From an uncultured Ruminiclostridium sp. (GTDB lineage: Bacteria > Bacillota > Clostridia > Oscillospirales > Ruminococcaceae), in contig CAJOMV010000078.1 in assembly GCA_905235805.1 (NCBI GenBank), positions 1-50,318 on the forward strand: DNA of 50,318 nucleotides, written 5' to 3'. Shown here piece after piece: positions 12,837 through 21,402 of the stretch (its first letter is position 1; every line of letters begins with the position of its first letter). A model generated the notes under the pieces. It saw nothing but the letters and a program-made list of their open reading frames with translations, did not search any database and was not told the origin of the DNA. Made by a program: the position numbers and the translations under genes.

Positions 12837-13463
12837 TCAAAGCCTGAATTCGACATTAATGCCGTCGTCAACGAGCCTGCGGAAATTCTCGCCGTCGCTC
12901 CTGCTGCCGACGATCGAGCCGTAGTGTATCGGGATAACTGTGCCGGGGCGCAGCTTGTTCACGAACGCTGCGGCTTCCTTATAATTCATAGTATAGGTGC
13001 CGCCTATGGGTATCAGCGCGACATCGCATTTCAGCGCTTCGTTCTCCTTCACCGCGTCGGTGTCTCCCGCCGCGTAGATACGCTTGCCGCCCACTGTGAC
13101 GATGTAGCCGAGCCAGCCGTTCGACCTCGGGTGAAAGGGCTTCAGCTTATTGTACGCCGGCACTGCCTCCACAGGAATACCGTGTATTTCAGTCTTTTCA
13201 CCCGGCTTCAGGTAAACAGCGCCGGTGATACCCGCGCTCTCCAGCTTTTTCTGCATACTCGCGGGAGCCGCAAATACCGTGCCGGGCTTCCTGACTTTTT
13301 CGATATCCTCTGCTGAGAAGTGGTCGTAATGCTCATGTGTGATGAAGATGATATCCGCGTCATGCGGCTCACCGGATATCCCCAGCGGGTCAAAGCGTAT
13401 AACTGTATCGCCGCCGTCTATGCGTATGCTGCTCTGCGTGTTTACTGTGATGATGTCCGTCAT
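12837..13463 (-). CDS. MBL-fold metallo-hydrolase, 208 aa
   Basis: Soluble metallo-beta-lactamase-fold hydrolase of the UlaG/YtkL-like group. It has the metal-binding motif THEHYDHF (about residues 41-48), a downstream Asp in AAGDTDAV and a C-terminal His in VIPIHYGS, which together would bind two metal ions. Members cleave lactones, phosphodiesters or other substrates, so the fold does not fix the reaction. It is the last gene of a four-gene operon, two bases after the DUF1653 gene. No signal peptide is seen, so it acts in the cytoplasm. Length is typical for this compact subgroup. Confidence 0.88.
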   Translation of the reverse strand: MTDIITVNTQSSIRIDGGDTVIRFDPLGISGEPHDADIIFITHEHYDHFSAEDIEKVRKPGTVFAAPASMQKKLESAGITGAVYLKPGEKTEIHGIPVEAVPAYNKLKPFHPRSNGWLGYIVTVGGKRIYAAGDTDAVKENEALKCDVALIPIGGTYTMNYKEAAAFVNKLRPGTVIPIHYGSIVGSRSDGENFRRLVDDGINVEFRL

Positions 13464-13465
13464 TT

Positions 13466-13687
13466 TTATATCCTTTCAAAGCGCTTTGTTCCATTGTCGT
13501 CGATGACCTCGTTCCACATCTGCGCGGGGCGCACCCAGAGTCCCATTTCCCCGTACAGCGCTCTGTACACCACCATGGGCTCCAGAGTTTCCGAATGCTT
13601 CGCTATGCCGACGACCTCGTACTCGTTTCCCTTATAGTGGCGGTATTTCCCCGCCGGTACCGCACTTACGGCTTCCTCAAATGTCAT
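13466..13687 (-). CDS. DUF1653 protein, 73 aa
   Basis: Small soluble protein matching the DUF1653 pattern: GKYRHYKGNEYEVVGIAKHSET, then VVYRALYGEMGLWVRP and a final RFERI. The function of the family is unknown; members are short, cytoplasmic and often found near metabolic genes. The start overlaps the GH13 stop by ATGA and the stop lies two bases before the metallo-hydrolase start, so it is translated in a coupled row. The sequence is complete compared with the family length of about 65-75 residues. Confidence 0.85.
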   Translation of the reverse strand: MTFEEAVSAVPAGKYRHYKGNEYEVVGIAKHSETLEPMVVYRALYGEMGLWVRPAQMWNEVIDDNGTKRFERI

Positions 13688-15315
13688 GTATCGCCGCCCG
13701 CCTTTCTGAACTTATACACTCTCGTTTCATAGGGTCCGAAGCACATATCATTCGGGTCGGTGCCGGGATAGTTGCCGAGGACGAGCTTCTTTTCACAGCC
13801 CGCGTATTCCTTCGGCAGCTGCACGGTCACGTTGTGCTTGGCGAAGGAGCAGATTATCAGCCAGCGGTGTCCCTTTAACGTGCGCTCATACATATATATT
13901 TCGCGGGAATTCGGGAAGAACTCGCGGTACCGTCCGTAGGTGAGGACAGCACTGCTCTTTTTCAGCTTCACGCATTTGCGGTAGAAATTCAGTATGCTGT
14001 CGGGCTCACTCTCCTGCGCTTCCACATTTATGCGGCGGTAGTTCGGGTTAACAGTGAACCACGGCTTTACCCGCGAGAACCCGGCATTCCGCCTACCGCT
14101 CCACTGCATGGGAGTGCGGGAGGAATCGCGGCTCGAGCGGTATATCCTGCGCATACGCTCCTCGAGGGTATCGTTGACGTGATACCTGTTGAAGTTCGTG
14201 ATACTGGAGATATCCTTATACTCCGCGATATCCCGGAGCCGGATATTCGTCATTCCGATCTCCTGCCCCTGATATATGAAGGTGCAGCCCTGCTGGAATA
14301 TGTAGCACGCCGCAAGCATGGTGCCGCTTTCCCTGTGGAACTTCTCGCTCCCGTACCGGCTTATGACGCGCGGGTGGTCATGGTTCTCGAGGTAGAGTGT
14401 GTTCCACGCCTTTCCGTTCAGAGAATACTGCCACTTCGAGAATGCCTTCTTGAGCTTTTTGAGGTCGAAGGGGTGATGAATGTACTCGGTGTAGAAGCAG
14501 TCCGCCATCATGTGGTCGAAGGAGAACATCATATCCAGTGACTTGTTTTTCCCCGTCAGATACATCAGCGCCGTTTTCACGGTGGTCATGGGTCCCTCAC
14601 CTATCTGTATGCAGTCGTAGTCCTTGCAGACCTCTCTGAACTCCGCGAGATACTCATGTATATGCGGTCCGTCCTTGTACGCGAACATTCCGTTTATGGC
14701 GGGCAGGAACGGTATCCCGTCCGGCAGTCCCTCCTTCTTGGATATGAAATTGATCACGTCCTCCCGGAACCCGTCCACGCCCATATCCAGCCAGTACCGC
14801 ATTATCCCCTTGACCTCCTCGCGCACCTTCGGGTTATCCATGTTGAGGTCGGGCTGCTTTTTCGAGAAGATGTGCAGATAGTACTGTCCGCGCACCTCGT
14901 CGTACGTCCACGCTTTTCCCTCGAAAAGGGAGTCCCAGTTGTTGGGGGTGTCCCGCCAGATATAGTAGTCGCTGTAGGGATTGTCTTTACCCTTCCTGCT
15001 CTCGAGGAACCACGGGTGCTCGTCGGAGGTATGGTTCACTACCAGATCCATTATCAGCTTCATGCCGAGAGCATGGGTCTTTGCGAGGACTTTCTTAAAA
15101 ACGTTCAGATCGCCGAAATCAGGGTGGATATCCCGATAATCGGAAATGTCATACCCGTAGTCCGCATTCGGTGACGGATATACCGGACACAGCCATATCG
15201 CGTCCACGCCGAGGGACTTTATATATTCAAGCTTCTTATACACCCCATACAGATCTCCGATGCCGTCTCCGTTCCCGTCACAGAAGCTGCGCACCCAGAT
15301 CTGGTAGAAGGTCAT
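13684..15315 (-). CDS. GH13 alpha-glucosidase (oligo-1,6-glucosidase type), 543 aa
   Basis: Cytoplasmic alpha-amylase-superfamily enzyme that should release glucose from isomalto- or malto-oligosaccharides. All four GH13 regions are present: DLVVNHTSDEH, GFREDV with the nucleophile Asp (about 185), IGEGPM with the acid/base Glu (about 240) and ENHDHPR with the transition-state Asp (about 313). It starts MTFYQIWVRSFCDGNGDGIGD as in the oligo-1,6-glucosidase/trehalulose group. An upstream in-frame extension to 15477 overlaps the glycosyltransferase and is rejected; ATG 15315 overlaps that gene's stop by ATGA. Pairing with a GT4 enzyme suggests handling of a glucosylated product, but this is inference. 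Confidence 0.9.
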   Translation of the reverse strand: MTFYQIWVRSFCDGNGDGIGDLYGVYKKLEYIKSLGVDAIWLCPVYPSPNADYGYDISDYRDIHPDFGDLNVFKKVLAKTHALGMKLIMDLVVNHTSDEHPWFLESRKGKDNPYSDYYIWRDTPNNWDSLFEGKAWTYDEVRGQYYLHIFSKKQPDLNMDNPKVREEVKGIMRYWLDMGVDGFREDVINFISKKEGLPDGIPFLPAINGMFAYKDGPHIHEYLAEFREVCKDYDCIQIGEGPMTTVKTALMYLTGKNKSLDMMFSFDHMMADCFYTEYIHHPFDLKKLKKAFSKWQYSLNGKAWNTLYLENHDHPRVISRYGSEKFHRESGTMLAACYIFQQGCTFIYQGQEIGMTNIRLRDIAEYKDISSITNFNRYHVNDTLEERMRRIYRSSRDSSRTPMQWSGRRNAGFSRVKPWFTVNPNYRRINVEAQESEPDSILNFYRKCVKLKKSSAVLTYGRYREFFPNSREIYMYERTLKGHRWLIICSFAKHNVTVQLPKEYAGCEKKLVLGNYPGTDPNDMCFGPYETRVYKFRKAGGDT

Positions 15316-16937
15316 TCTTCTGTATCTTCGTCTGATCCCGTCAGGAGCTTCTTTGCAGTGTTCTTCACCGCTCCCGCGCCCGTTTTCACGGCGCCCGCCG
15401 TTCTGTCCGCTCCGAGCTTCGCTGCCGACTTCACCGCTCCGAATGTCTTTCTGCGTACCGAGTTCTGCTTCTCCCATGCTCTTACGATCTCCTCTCTGAT
15501 ATTTTCCTCAAATCTCACCAGTACCTGCTTCAGGTCCTCCGCCTCCAGGGACAGACGCTGCCCCGCCTCGGAGAAGTTCTCCATCATGCCGTACATATTC
15601 TCCCGGAAGCTGTCGTACAGCGCGTGACGCGCCTTGTCCGCGTGGGTGTACGCGTCAATGAAGCCCGCGGTAGCGTCGAGGATATGATCGCTCATACCCT
15701 TCTTCCGCGCGTCGAGATCGCCCGACTCCTTCATGCGGAGAATTTCCTCATAGCGCTTGTACGCGATACGGACGCTGTCCTCCCACGAGATGTATATCTC
15801 GTCCATGGCGTTCTGTCCGACTTCAGCTGCTCCGGCGATATTGCCCGAGACCGTTTTCAGCAGTCTGAACATATCCTCGGGAGTTTCCTTTATTATATAT
15901 CCGTTGCGCCCGTCGGTTATTCCCTCGGCGGCGCAGGAATCCTCTATCAGCACGCTCGCAAGTCCGCACGCCGCTGCTTCGCGGACGACGATGCCGTTCG
16001 TGTCATAGGTAGATGGAAACAGGAACAGGTCTGCGCGGGTATTCCATGCCCGCAGCATACCGCGGTCGTAAATGGGTCCCGTGAATATCACCGCGCCGCT
16101 GCCAAGCCTGCCCTCCGTGCGTACGATATCGCCGTCCCTGTTCTCGTACAGCGTGATCCCGTATTCGCGGACTGTGGCTTTCAGCTCGTCCGCGTCACGA
16201 CCGGAGCCCACGAACACCACTCTGAAATCCGTGCCGCTCTCCGCGAGCAGCTTCATCGCGTCCAGTATCAGCGGGAGCCCCTTGTACTTCATAATGCGCC
16301 CGACGAACAGGAACACCGGCACCCCCGCGGGAAGGTCGTACTCCTCCGTCGCTGCCTTTACCGCCTCGTCGTCAGCTCTTCCCTTGGCGAAATCCACGCC
16401 GTTGCTCATAACGACGAACTCGCCCTCCCAACCGAGGGAACGCAGATTCTCTCCCGCTCCCCTGCTGACTGTCCACACCTCGTCGCAGGCGGCTATATTG
16501 GAAACGAGCGCGCGTATGCTCTCCTTCTGCAATATCTTCGACTTTGTCGCCGCGGCGATGTCCACATCGAATTTGGTGTGATAGGTGAATACTATCGGAG
16601 CGCCTGTTTCCTTGCGGAGTATCCGCGCCATTACCGTGGACGCTACCGGACAGTGGGTGTGTATGATGTCGGGAGACAGCTCCGTTATCCCGTTTATAGC
16701 CTTCATCGCGAGGGGATTGCCGGCGCGGTACCCGCTGATTATCGCGGTGGTGTCGTAGCTGTGATACGGTATCACCCTGTACGGGTAAGAGCCGTAATCC
16801 GCGCCGGGGTATTCGGGAGTACCCACGACCACGGTATTCCCCTCCATTTTATTGAGTACGTCCGCGTAGTTGATGACCGCATTGGCAACACCGTCTATCA
16901 CCGGCGGAAAGGAATCGTTCAAAAGACAAACATTCAT
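15312..16937 (-). CDS. GT4 glycosyltransferase with C-terminal helical extension, 541 aa
   Basis: GT-B-fold retaining glycosyltransferase similar to the diacylglycerol glucosyltransferase group. The N-terminal Rossmann domain opens with NDSFPPVIDGVANAV, and the nucleotide-sugar domain includes FVGRIMKYKG (about 212-221) and the EX7E-like PSTYDTNGIVVREAAACG region. The core ends near residue 400. The remaining 140 residues are helical and rich in Ala, Lys and Gly, ending with repeated GAVK units (GAVKSAAKLGADRTAGAVK), which could be an amphipathic membrane-binding tail. This fits a lipid acceptor. First gene of an operon with GH13, DUF1653 and MBL genes, and it has its own strong promoter. The acceptor is not proven. 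Confidence 0.85.
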   Translation of the reverse strand: MNVCLLNDSFPPVIDGVANAVINYADVLNKMEGNTVVVGTPEYPGADYGSYPYRVIPYHSYDTTAIISGYRAGNPLAMKAINGITELSPDIIHTHCPVASTVMARILRKETGAPIVFTYHTKFDVDIAAATKSKILQKESIRALVSNIAACDEVWTVSRGAGENLRSLGWEGEFVVMSNGVDFAKGRADDEAVKAATEEYDLPAGVPVFLFVGRIMKYKGLPLILDAMKLLAESGTDFRVVFVGSGRDADELKATVREYGITLYENRDGDIVRTEGRLGSGAVIFTGPIYDRGMLRAWNTRADLFLFPSTYDTNGIVVREAAACGLASVLIEDSCAAEGITDGRNGYIIKETPEDMFRLLKTVSGNIAGAAEVGQNAMDEIYISWEDSVRIAYKRYEEILRMKESGDLDARKKGMSDHILDATAGFIDAYTHADKARHALYDSFRENMYGMMENFSEAGQRLSLEAEDLKQVLVRFEENIREEIVRAWEKQNSVRRKTFGAVKSAAKLGADRTAGAVKTGAGAVKNTAKKLLTGSDEDTEE

Positions 16938-16961
16938 ATTTATATACCCTCCATAATCTCA

Positions 16962-16990
16962 ATTATATCACACCCGGTCACTCAGGTCAA
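16962..16990 (-). promoter_or_regulatory. promoter of the GT4-GH13 operon
   Basis: Minus strand: TTGACC (16985-16990), 17 bases, TATAAT (16962-16967). GGAGGG precedes the start codon at 16937. Confidence 0.75.
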
Positions 16991-17025
16991 GAAAAAAAGT
17001 AAACCGCTGTGAAGGACAGCGGTTT
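16991..17025 (-). terminator. terminator after the vWA-like gene
   Basis: AAACCGCTGT/ACAGCGGTTT (17001-17010, 17016-17025) is followed on the minus strand by ACTTTTTTTC. Confidence 0.8.
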
Positions 17026-17041
17026 GCTCTGATAATTCCTG

Positions 17042-17641
17042 TTATTCCTTTTCCTTTGCTTCATTGAGAAGCACTACCATTTTTTCCGTGAGCTCGGCGA
17101 AGGGTCTCTCAAATATATTCTTTTCGCTCTTCTTGATGATAATGGTGTCCTCCTCGGCTATACCGAGCTTTTCCATATTGATAGTGAAGTCGGTCATCAG
17201 GAAGAACTTCCACTTGTACACATCTCTCTGGAGCGCTATCATCTCACGGAGCTTTTCATAAGTGCAGTGAACGCTTGCGTTGTCGCGTCCGAACACTATG
17301 ATAGTCATTATGACCTGCGAAGGGCGCTCCTCCTCGGGAGTATCGTTCAGTCTCACGCCCTCGTCGTCCATGAGCTCGGAGGTGCGGTCGAGCATTGCGC
17401 AGGTGCCGGTGCCGTCATTCTGCACGCCCATGCTGTCCATTTTGAACTTCGCGAGCGGGAGGTCGCATATCTTGATCTCTCTGTCACGGACAAATCTTAC
17501 GCCGGAGCAGTGCTGGAGCCTTCCGGTCCTGCGGAGGGCGGCGCCGAATTTCTTGATAGCCTTGAGGGCGTCGCCGTGACGTTCCTCGGAAATGGCATTG
17601 CAGTCAAAAGCGAAAAGCTGCAGAGTAAGTTTGTCATTCAT
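17042..17641 (-). CDS. protein of unknown function, possibly vWA-like, 199 aa
   Basis: I do not recognise it with certainty. Alternating hydrophobic strands (LTLQLFAFDCNAI near the start, QVIMTIIVFGRDN in the middle, WKFFLMTDF late) and a central GTGTCAMLDRTSELM stretch look like a von Willebrand A-type fold as seen in TerY-like proteins. The first strand lacks the DxSxS metal site, so if it is vWA it would be degenerate. There is no signal peptide or membrane segment; it should be cytoplasmic. It is transcribed alone from a consensus promoter and ends in its own terminator. The start is behind GGAGG. Confidence 0.65.
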   Translation of the reverse strand: MNDKLTLQLFAFDCNAISEERHGDALKAIKKFGAALRRTGRLQHCSGVRFVRDREIKICDLPLAKFKMDSMGVQNDGTGTCAMLDRTSELMDDEGVRLNDTPEEERPSQVIMTIIVFGRDNASVHCTYEKLREMIALQRDVYKWKFFLMTDFTINMEKLGIAEEDTIIIKKSEKNIFERPFAELTEKMVVLLNEAKEKE

Positions 17642-17679
17642 ATATTTTAACCTCCGTTGAAAATCGTTCCTGTATTTTT

Positions 17680-17708
17680 ATTATAGCACACAGTCTGCCT
17701 CTTGTCAA
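17680..17708 (-). promoter_or_regulatory. promoter of the vWA-like gene
   Basis: Minus strand: TTGACA (17703-17708), 17 bases, TATAAT (17680-17685). The leader contains AACGATTTT. Confidence 0.8.
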
Positions 17709-17743
17709 ATACTTTGTTAAATTTTTTCAATTTTCTTTCCGTA

Positions 17744-17772
17744 TTGACAACATCCCGTTATCGTGTTATACT
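17744..17772 (+). promoter_or_regulatory. promoter of the Nudix gene
   Basis: TTGACA (17744-17749), 17 bases, TATACT (17767-17772), divergent from the vWA-like gene. Confidence 0.8.
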
Positions 17773-17802
17773 TTTCAGAAAGGGAAGAAAGGATATGAGA
17801 AA

Positions 17803-18267
17803 ATGAGCGGATACATAATGGATATGCGGAAGCTTGTGGGGCACAGGACTCTGATCCAGTGCGCGGCGAGCATAATAATAGAAAATGAGAAAGGTCAGAT
17901 ACTTCTCGGACGTCGCTCGGACAATCACTGCTGGGGCTACTCCGGGGGCTCGATCGAGATAGACGAGCGGGTGGAGGACTGCGCGCGCAGGGAGCTCCTC
18001 GAAGAAATGGGACTGACCGCGGGAGCGATCGAGCTGTTCATGATAAACTCGGGACCGGAGGTACACTACATCTACCCCAACGGCGACGAGGTGAGCAATG
18101 TGGAGATAATCTACATCTGCCGTGACTGGTCGGGTGAGCCGAAAGCTGCCGACGGCGAGCTCACGGAGCTGCGCTTCTTCGATGTCGCGGATATCCCCGA
18201 CGAGATATCACCGCCGATAAAGCCTGTCATCGACGAGTATATCGGGCAGCGGCTCACAGGTCAATGA
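17803..18267 (+). CDS. Nudix hydrolase, 154 aa
   Basis: Cytoplasmic pyrophosphohydrolase of nucleoside-diphosphate-linked compounds. A complete Nudix box lies at about residues 49-71 (GSIEID-E-RVEDCAR-RELLEEMGL), giving the Glu residues that bind Mg2+. The N-terminal extension MDMRKLVGHRTLIQC is typical of ADP-ribose or NTP pyrophosphatase-like members, but substrate cannot be set from this. The ribosome site is modest (AAAGGA). The 3' end overlaps the convergent exonuclease III gene by 14 bases, and no separate terminator is visible. Confidence 0.9.
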   Translation: MSGYIMDMRKLVGHRTLIQCAASIIIENEKGQILLGRRSDNHCWGYSGGSIEIDERVEDCARRELLEEMGLTAGAIELFMINSGPEVHYIYPNGDEVSNVEIIYICRDWSGEPKAADGELTELRFFDVADIPDEISPPIKPVIDEYIGQRLTGQ

Positions 18268-19006
18268 TGAGCTCCACGGGGCAGTGGTCGCTGCCCTCGG
18301 TGCCGCTGTGTATTATCTGGTCCTTCACCTTCGGCATGAGCCGCTCGGACACGATGAAGTAGTCGATACGCCAGCCCGCGTTGTTCTTCCTCGCATTGAA
18401 GCGGTACGACCACCATGTGTATACTCCCGTCTTATCGGGATAGAGCCGACGGTATGTATCGGCAAAGCCCGCCGCGAGCAGCTCGGTCATCTTGCCGCGC
18501 TCCTCGTCGGAGAAGCCTGCGTTGCCCGCGTTTGTTTTCGGGTTCTTGAGGTCTATCTCGTTGTGCGCGACATTCAGGTCGCCGCAGTATATGACCGGCT
18601 TGCTTTTATCAAGCTCCGACAGGTACGCGCGCATATCGTCCTCGAACTCCATGCGGTAATCTATACGCTTCAGCCCGTCCTGCGCGTTCGGAACATAGCA
18701 GCACACAAAATAGAAGTTCTCATATTCGCAGGTGATGACACGACCCTCGTCGGTGTGCTCACCGCTGAGCCCGTAAGCTACGCTCATGGGCTCCTTTTTT
18801 GTATATACGGCTGTTCCCGAGTAGCCCGCCTTCTGTGCGCTGTGGAAATACTTGACATAGCCCTCGGGCGAGAAATCAGCCTGCTCCGGCTTCATCTTCG
18901 TCTCCTGTATGCAGAAGATATCCGCGTCCGCCGCCGCGAAGAAATCACCGAAGCCCTTGCCGAGACAAGCCCGGAAGCCGTTTACATTCCATGTTATGAA
19001 TCTCAT
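18254..19006 (-). CDS. exoA: exodeoxyribonuclease III (AP endonuclease), 250 aa
   Basis: Base-excision repair enzyme of the ExoA/Xth family, cutting DNA at abasic sites. The family hallmarks are all present: RFITWNVNGFRA at the start, CIQETKM with the metal-binding Glu (about 34), GDLNVAHNEIDL with the catalytic Asp and Asn (about 145-150), WRIDYFIVS and a final GSDHCPVELII carrying the catalytic His. The length of 250 residues is normal. It is expressed alone from a consensus promoter with GGAGGG before the start, and is convergent with the Nudix gene, overlapping its last 14 bases. Confidence 0.96.
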   Translation of the reverse strand: MRFITWNVNGFRACLGKGFGDFFAAADADIFCIQETKMKPEQADFSPEGYVKYFHSAQKAGYSGTAVYTKKEPMSVAYGLSGEHTDEGRVITCEYENFYFVCCYVPNAQDGLKRIDYRMEFEDDMRAYLSELDKSKPVIYCGDLNVAHNEIDLKNPKTNAGNAGFSDEERGKMTELLAAGFADTYRRLYPDKTGVYTWWSYRFNARKNNAGWRIDYFIVSERLMPKVKDQIIHSGTEGSDHCPVELIIDL

Positions 19007-19035
19007 AAAATACCCTCCGTGAATTTTCTGAATTT

Positions 19036-19064
19036 ATTATAGCATTATGGAACGCACTTGTCAA
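19036..19064 (-). promoter_or_regulatory. promoter of exoA
   Basis: Minus strand: TTGACA (19059-19064), 17 bases, TATAAT (19036-19041). Confidence 0.8.
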
Positions 19065-19072
19065 TCACATAA

Positions 19073-19099
19073 AAAACGGACGGCAGGACCGTCCGTTTT
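19073..19099 (-). terminator. terminator after the small membrane protein gene
   Basis: AAAACGGACGG/CCGTCCGTTTT (19073-19083, 19089-19099) with a T tract on the minus strand. It lies nine bases upstream of the exoA -35 box and insulates that promoter. Confidence 0.8.
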
Positions 19100-19116
19100 C
19101 TGTATGCGGTATTCTC

Positions 19117-19503
19117 TCAGATGAAGGAGTCTACGGGTCCCTCATACTGTGCGCTGCCGAAAGCGAGGATAAGAATGAATATCGGAGAGAGGAACCAGAG
19201 TCCCAGACCGAATCCCACACCCTTACCGAACGCTCTCGCAAGTCTGAACAGCTGTACGATAGCCACGATCTCACCAAAGAGCGGGATAAGGAGGAAGAGA
19301 AACTTCCAGCCGTTTCCATAGGTGATCTTGTACAGTATGTATGTACTGTAGATCGGGATTATGCATTTCCACCCCGCCTCACCGGCTTTGCTGTAGATCT
19401 TGAAATTCGCCGCAAGAAATACAATAAGCAGCACGAGCCATACGATGATCGATACCCCGCCAAACAGAGCCGCAAAAGCATTTGCAAGCGCATTGTTATC
19501 CAT
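19117..19503 (-). CDS. small membrane protein, DUF5684-like, 128 aa
   Basis: Four hydrophobic segments: about 12-33 (FGGVSIIVWLVLLIVFLAA), 45-60, 65-85 and 100-120. The pattern AGWKCIIPIYSTYILYKITYGNGW is typical of the DUF5684 group of four-helix membrane proteins, whose function is unknown. The start is set at 19503 behind GGAGG; an in-frame extension to 19590 would run upstream across the -10 box and into the -35 box and is not credible. It is transcribed alone with an untranslated leader of roughly 50 bases and ends in a strong hairpin terminator. Confidence 0.82.
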   Translation of the reverse strand: MDNNALANAFAALFGGVSIIVWLVLLIVFLAANFKIYSKAGEAGWKCIIPIYSTYILYKITYGNGWKFLFLLIPLFGEIVAIVQLFRLARAFGKGVGFGLGLWFLSPIFILILAFGSAQYEGPVDSFI

Positions 19504-19561
19504 ACCGATGTCCTCCGTTATGTAAAAATTTGATTTGACAGCCGAACCGACTGCTGTTTGT

Positions 19562-19590
19562 ATTATAACATATCCGTCCTGCCTTGTCAA
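19562..19590 (-). promoter_or_regulatory. promoter of the DUF5684-like gene
   Basis: Minus strand: TTGACA (19585-19590), 17 bases, TATAAT (19562-19567). It begins seven bases after the stop of the ABC gene. Confidence 0.8.
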
Positions 19591-19596
19591 CCCTTT

Positions 19597-21402
19597 TTAA
19601 AGCACCTTGTCTATATCCTCGTGCTGTCTTGTGTAGAGACTGTAGTAGTAGCCCTTCTTTTCCATAAGCTCGCGGTGAGTGCCCTGCTCGGCTATCTTTC
19701 CGTCGAGCACGGCGATTATCATATCCGCGCCGACTATCGTTGAGAGACGGTGCGCTATGACGAAGGAGGTGCGTCCTTCGGTGAGGGACTTTATCGCGGA
19801 CTGTATCCGCTTCTCGGTTATGGTGTCCACCGAGGAGGTCGCCTCGTCGAGTATCAGGATATCCGGGTCGGAGAGCACTGCCCGCGCAAAGGATATGAGC
19901 TGCTTCTGTCCAGTGGACAGGGAATTTCCTCCCTCGCCGGCAGGGGTATCGAGCCCGTTCTCGAGGTGCTCCACGATGTCGAGCGCCGATACCGCCTCAA
20001 GCGCCGCGTGTATCTCCTCGTCTGTCGCGTCGGGCTTCGCGTAGCGGAGATTGTCCCGTATCGTACCGGAGAAAAGGTGCGGAGTCTGGAGCACATAGCC
20101 GATATGGCTGTGCAGCCACGCCGCCGAGCGCTCGCGGATATCCCGCCCGTCTATCAGCACCCGTCCCGAATCGGGCTCGTAGAAGCGGCAGACAAGGTTC
20201 ACCAGCGTAGTCTTTCCGGCACCCGTCTCCCCGACTACGGCGACCATGCTGCCCTTGGGGATTTTCAGAGAAAAATCGGTGAGCACCTCGCTGTCACCGT
20301 CGGGGTAGGTGAAGGTGACGCGGTCGAATTCCACGTCGCCGTGCATGGGCTCCCAGTTTTCAAGGCGCGGCGCTTCCTCGGTGCCGTACCTTTCAATGAT
20401 CTCCGCGCTGTCCGTCACATCGGACTCGGTGCTTATAAGCTCGTTGTACCGCTCGATATTCGCCTGTATCGCGGTAAACTCGGAGACGGTCTTTACGATA
20501 TTCTGCACCGGCTCTATCATGCCGAGGGCGTATGACATGAACACCGACAGAGTCCCTATTATCATGACCCCCTCAAGCGTCATCATACCGCCCCGCCACA
20601 GCACCGCCGCCAGCGCTGCCGCACTTATAAGGCTCACCGCGGCGGAGAACATTGCCGAATACCGTCCCGCGCGCACGGAATGCTTCTTCATTATCTCGGT
20701 ATCAGAGAAAAATTCCTTCTCGGTCTTATCCTCGATGACGAGGGATTTCACAGCCCTGATACCGGTTATCGTCTGGTTGAAATCCCCCGTGATGACGGAG
20801 TTCTGCTGCCGTATCAGCCTGTTCACCCGGATAAGCTTCTGCTGGAATATCACGGCAAGCAGCGCCGCCAGCACCACAAGCGCGAATATCACGATGAACA
20901 GCCTCGGGGATATTATCGCCATGTTCACGAGAATGCTCACAAGGTACGAGCCGTTCCACACGATATCCATGAGCTTCCATGACACCGTCTCGCCTATCTT
21001 TGATGTGTCGCTCATGACCCGGGAGTGTATCGCGCCGACGCTGTTCTTGTTGAAGTATGACAGCGACAGCTTGCGGAAGTGCGCGAAGGAGGCGTTGCGC
21101 AGATCGCGGTTCACCGACACCTCGAGCTGTCCGCACAGAAGCGCGGAGGTGAAGTCGTTCGCCTTCTGGAATATCAGCACCCCGATATACGCCGCAATGA
21201 ACAGCCCGAGGGTATCGAGGGTCTTTTCAGCGATAAAGTGGTCGATAGCATAGCGGTTGAACAGCGGGAGTATCGAATCGCAGGCGCTGCAAAGAAAGCC
21301 CGCCGTTATCATGATGATCATACGAAACGCGTAGGGCTTTCCGATCTGCAGTATGGTGCGCAGAGTACCGCGCTTTTTCTTATCCGCGTGTCTGAAGCTC
21401 AT
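19597..21402 (-). CDS. ABC exporter subunit, catalytic-site partner, 601 aa
   Basis: Half-transporter with six membrane helices (about 30-325) fused to an ATPase domain. Walker A is GETGAGKTT (about 392-400), the signature is SLSTGQKQL and Walker B is ILILDEATSSVD with the catalytic Glu intact. The signature differs from the canonical LSGGQ. Together with the upstream gene this makes a heterodimeric exporter with one full and one degenerate ATP site, as in the BmrCD and TM287/288 types. These move drugs, lipids or peptides outward. The start lies inside the 3' end of the partner (23-base overlap). Last gene of the operon; no hairpin terminator is apparent before the next gene's promoter. Confidence 0.92.
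   Translation of the reverse strand: MSFRHADKKKRGTLRTILQIGKPYAFRMIIMITAGFLCSACDSILPLFNRYAIDHFIAEKTLDTLGLFIAAYIGVLIFQKANDFTSALLCGQLEVSVNRDLRNASFAHFRKLSLSYFNKNSVGAIHSRVMSDTSKIGETVSWKLMDIVWNGSYLVSILVNMAIISPRLFIVIFALVVLAALLAVIFQQKLIRVNRLIRQQNSVITGDFNQTITGIRAVKSLVIEDKTEKEFFSDTEIMKKHSVRAGRYSAMFSAAVSLISAAALAAVLWRGGMMTLEGVMIIGTLSVFMSYALGMIEPVQNIVKTVSEFTAIQANIERYNELISTESDVTDSAEIIERYGTEEAPRLENWEPMHGDVEFDRVTFTYPDGDSEVLTDFSLKIPKGSMVAVVGETGAGKTTLVNLVCRFYEPDSGRVLIDGRDIRERSAAWLHSHIGYVLQTPHLFSGTIRDNLRYAKPDATDEEIHAALEAVSALDIVEHLENGLDTPAGEGGNSLSTGQKQLISFARAVLSDPDILILDEATSSVDTITEKRIQSAIKSLTEGRTSFVIAHRLSTIVGADMIIAVLDGKIAEQGTHRELMEKKGYYYSLYTRQHEDIDKVL

Noticed and set aside
15316-15477. N-terminal extension of the GH13 enzyme
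   Set aside because: It overlaps the GT4 gene in another frame and is not GH13-like. The family N-terminus MTFYQIWVRSF begins at 15315.
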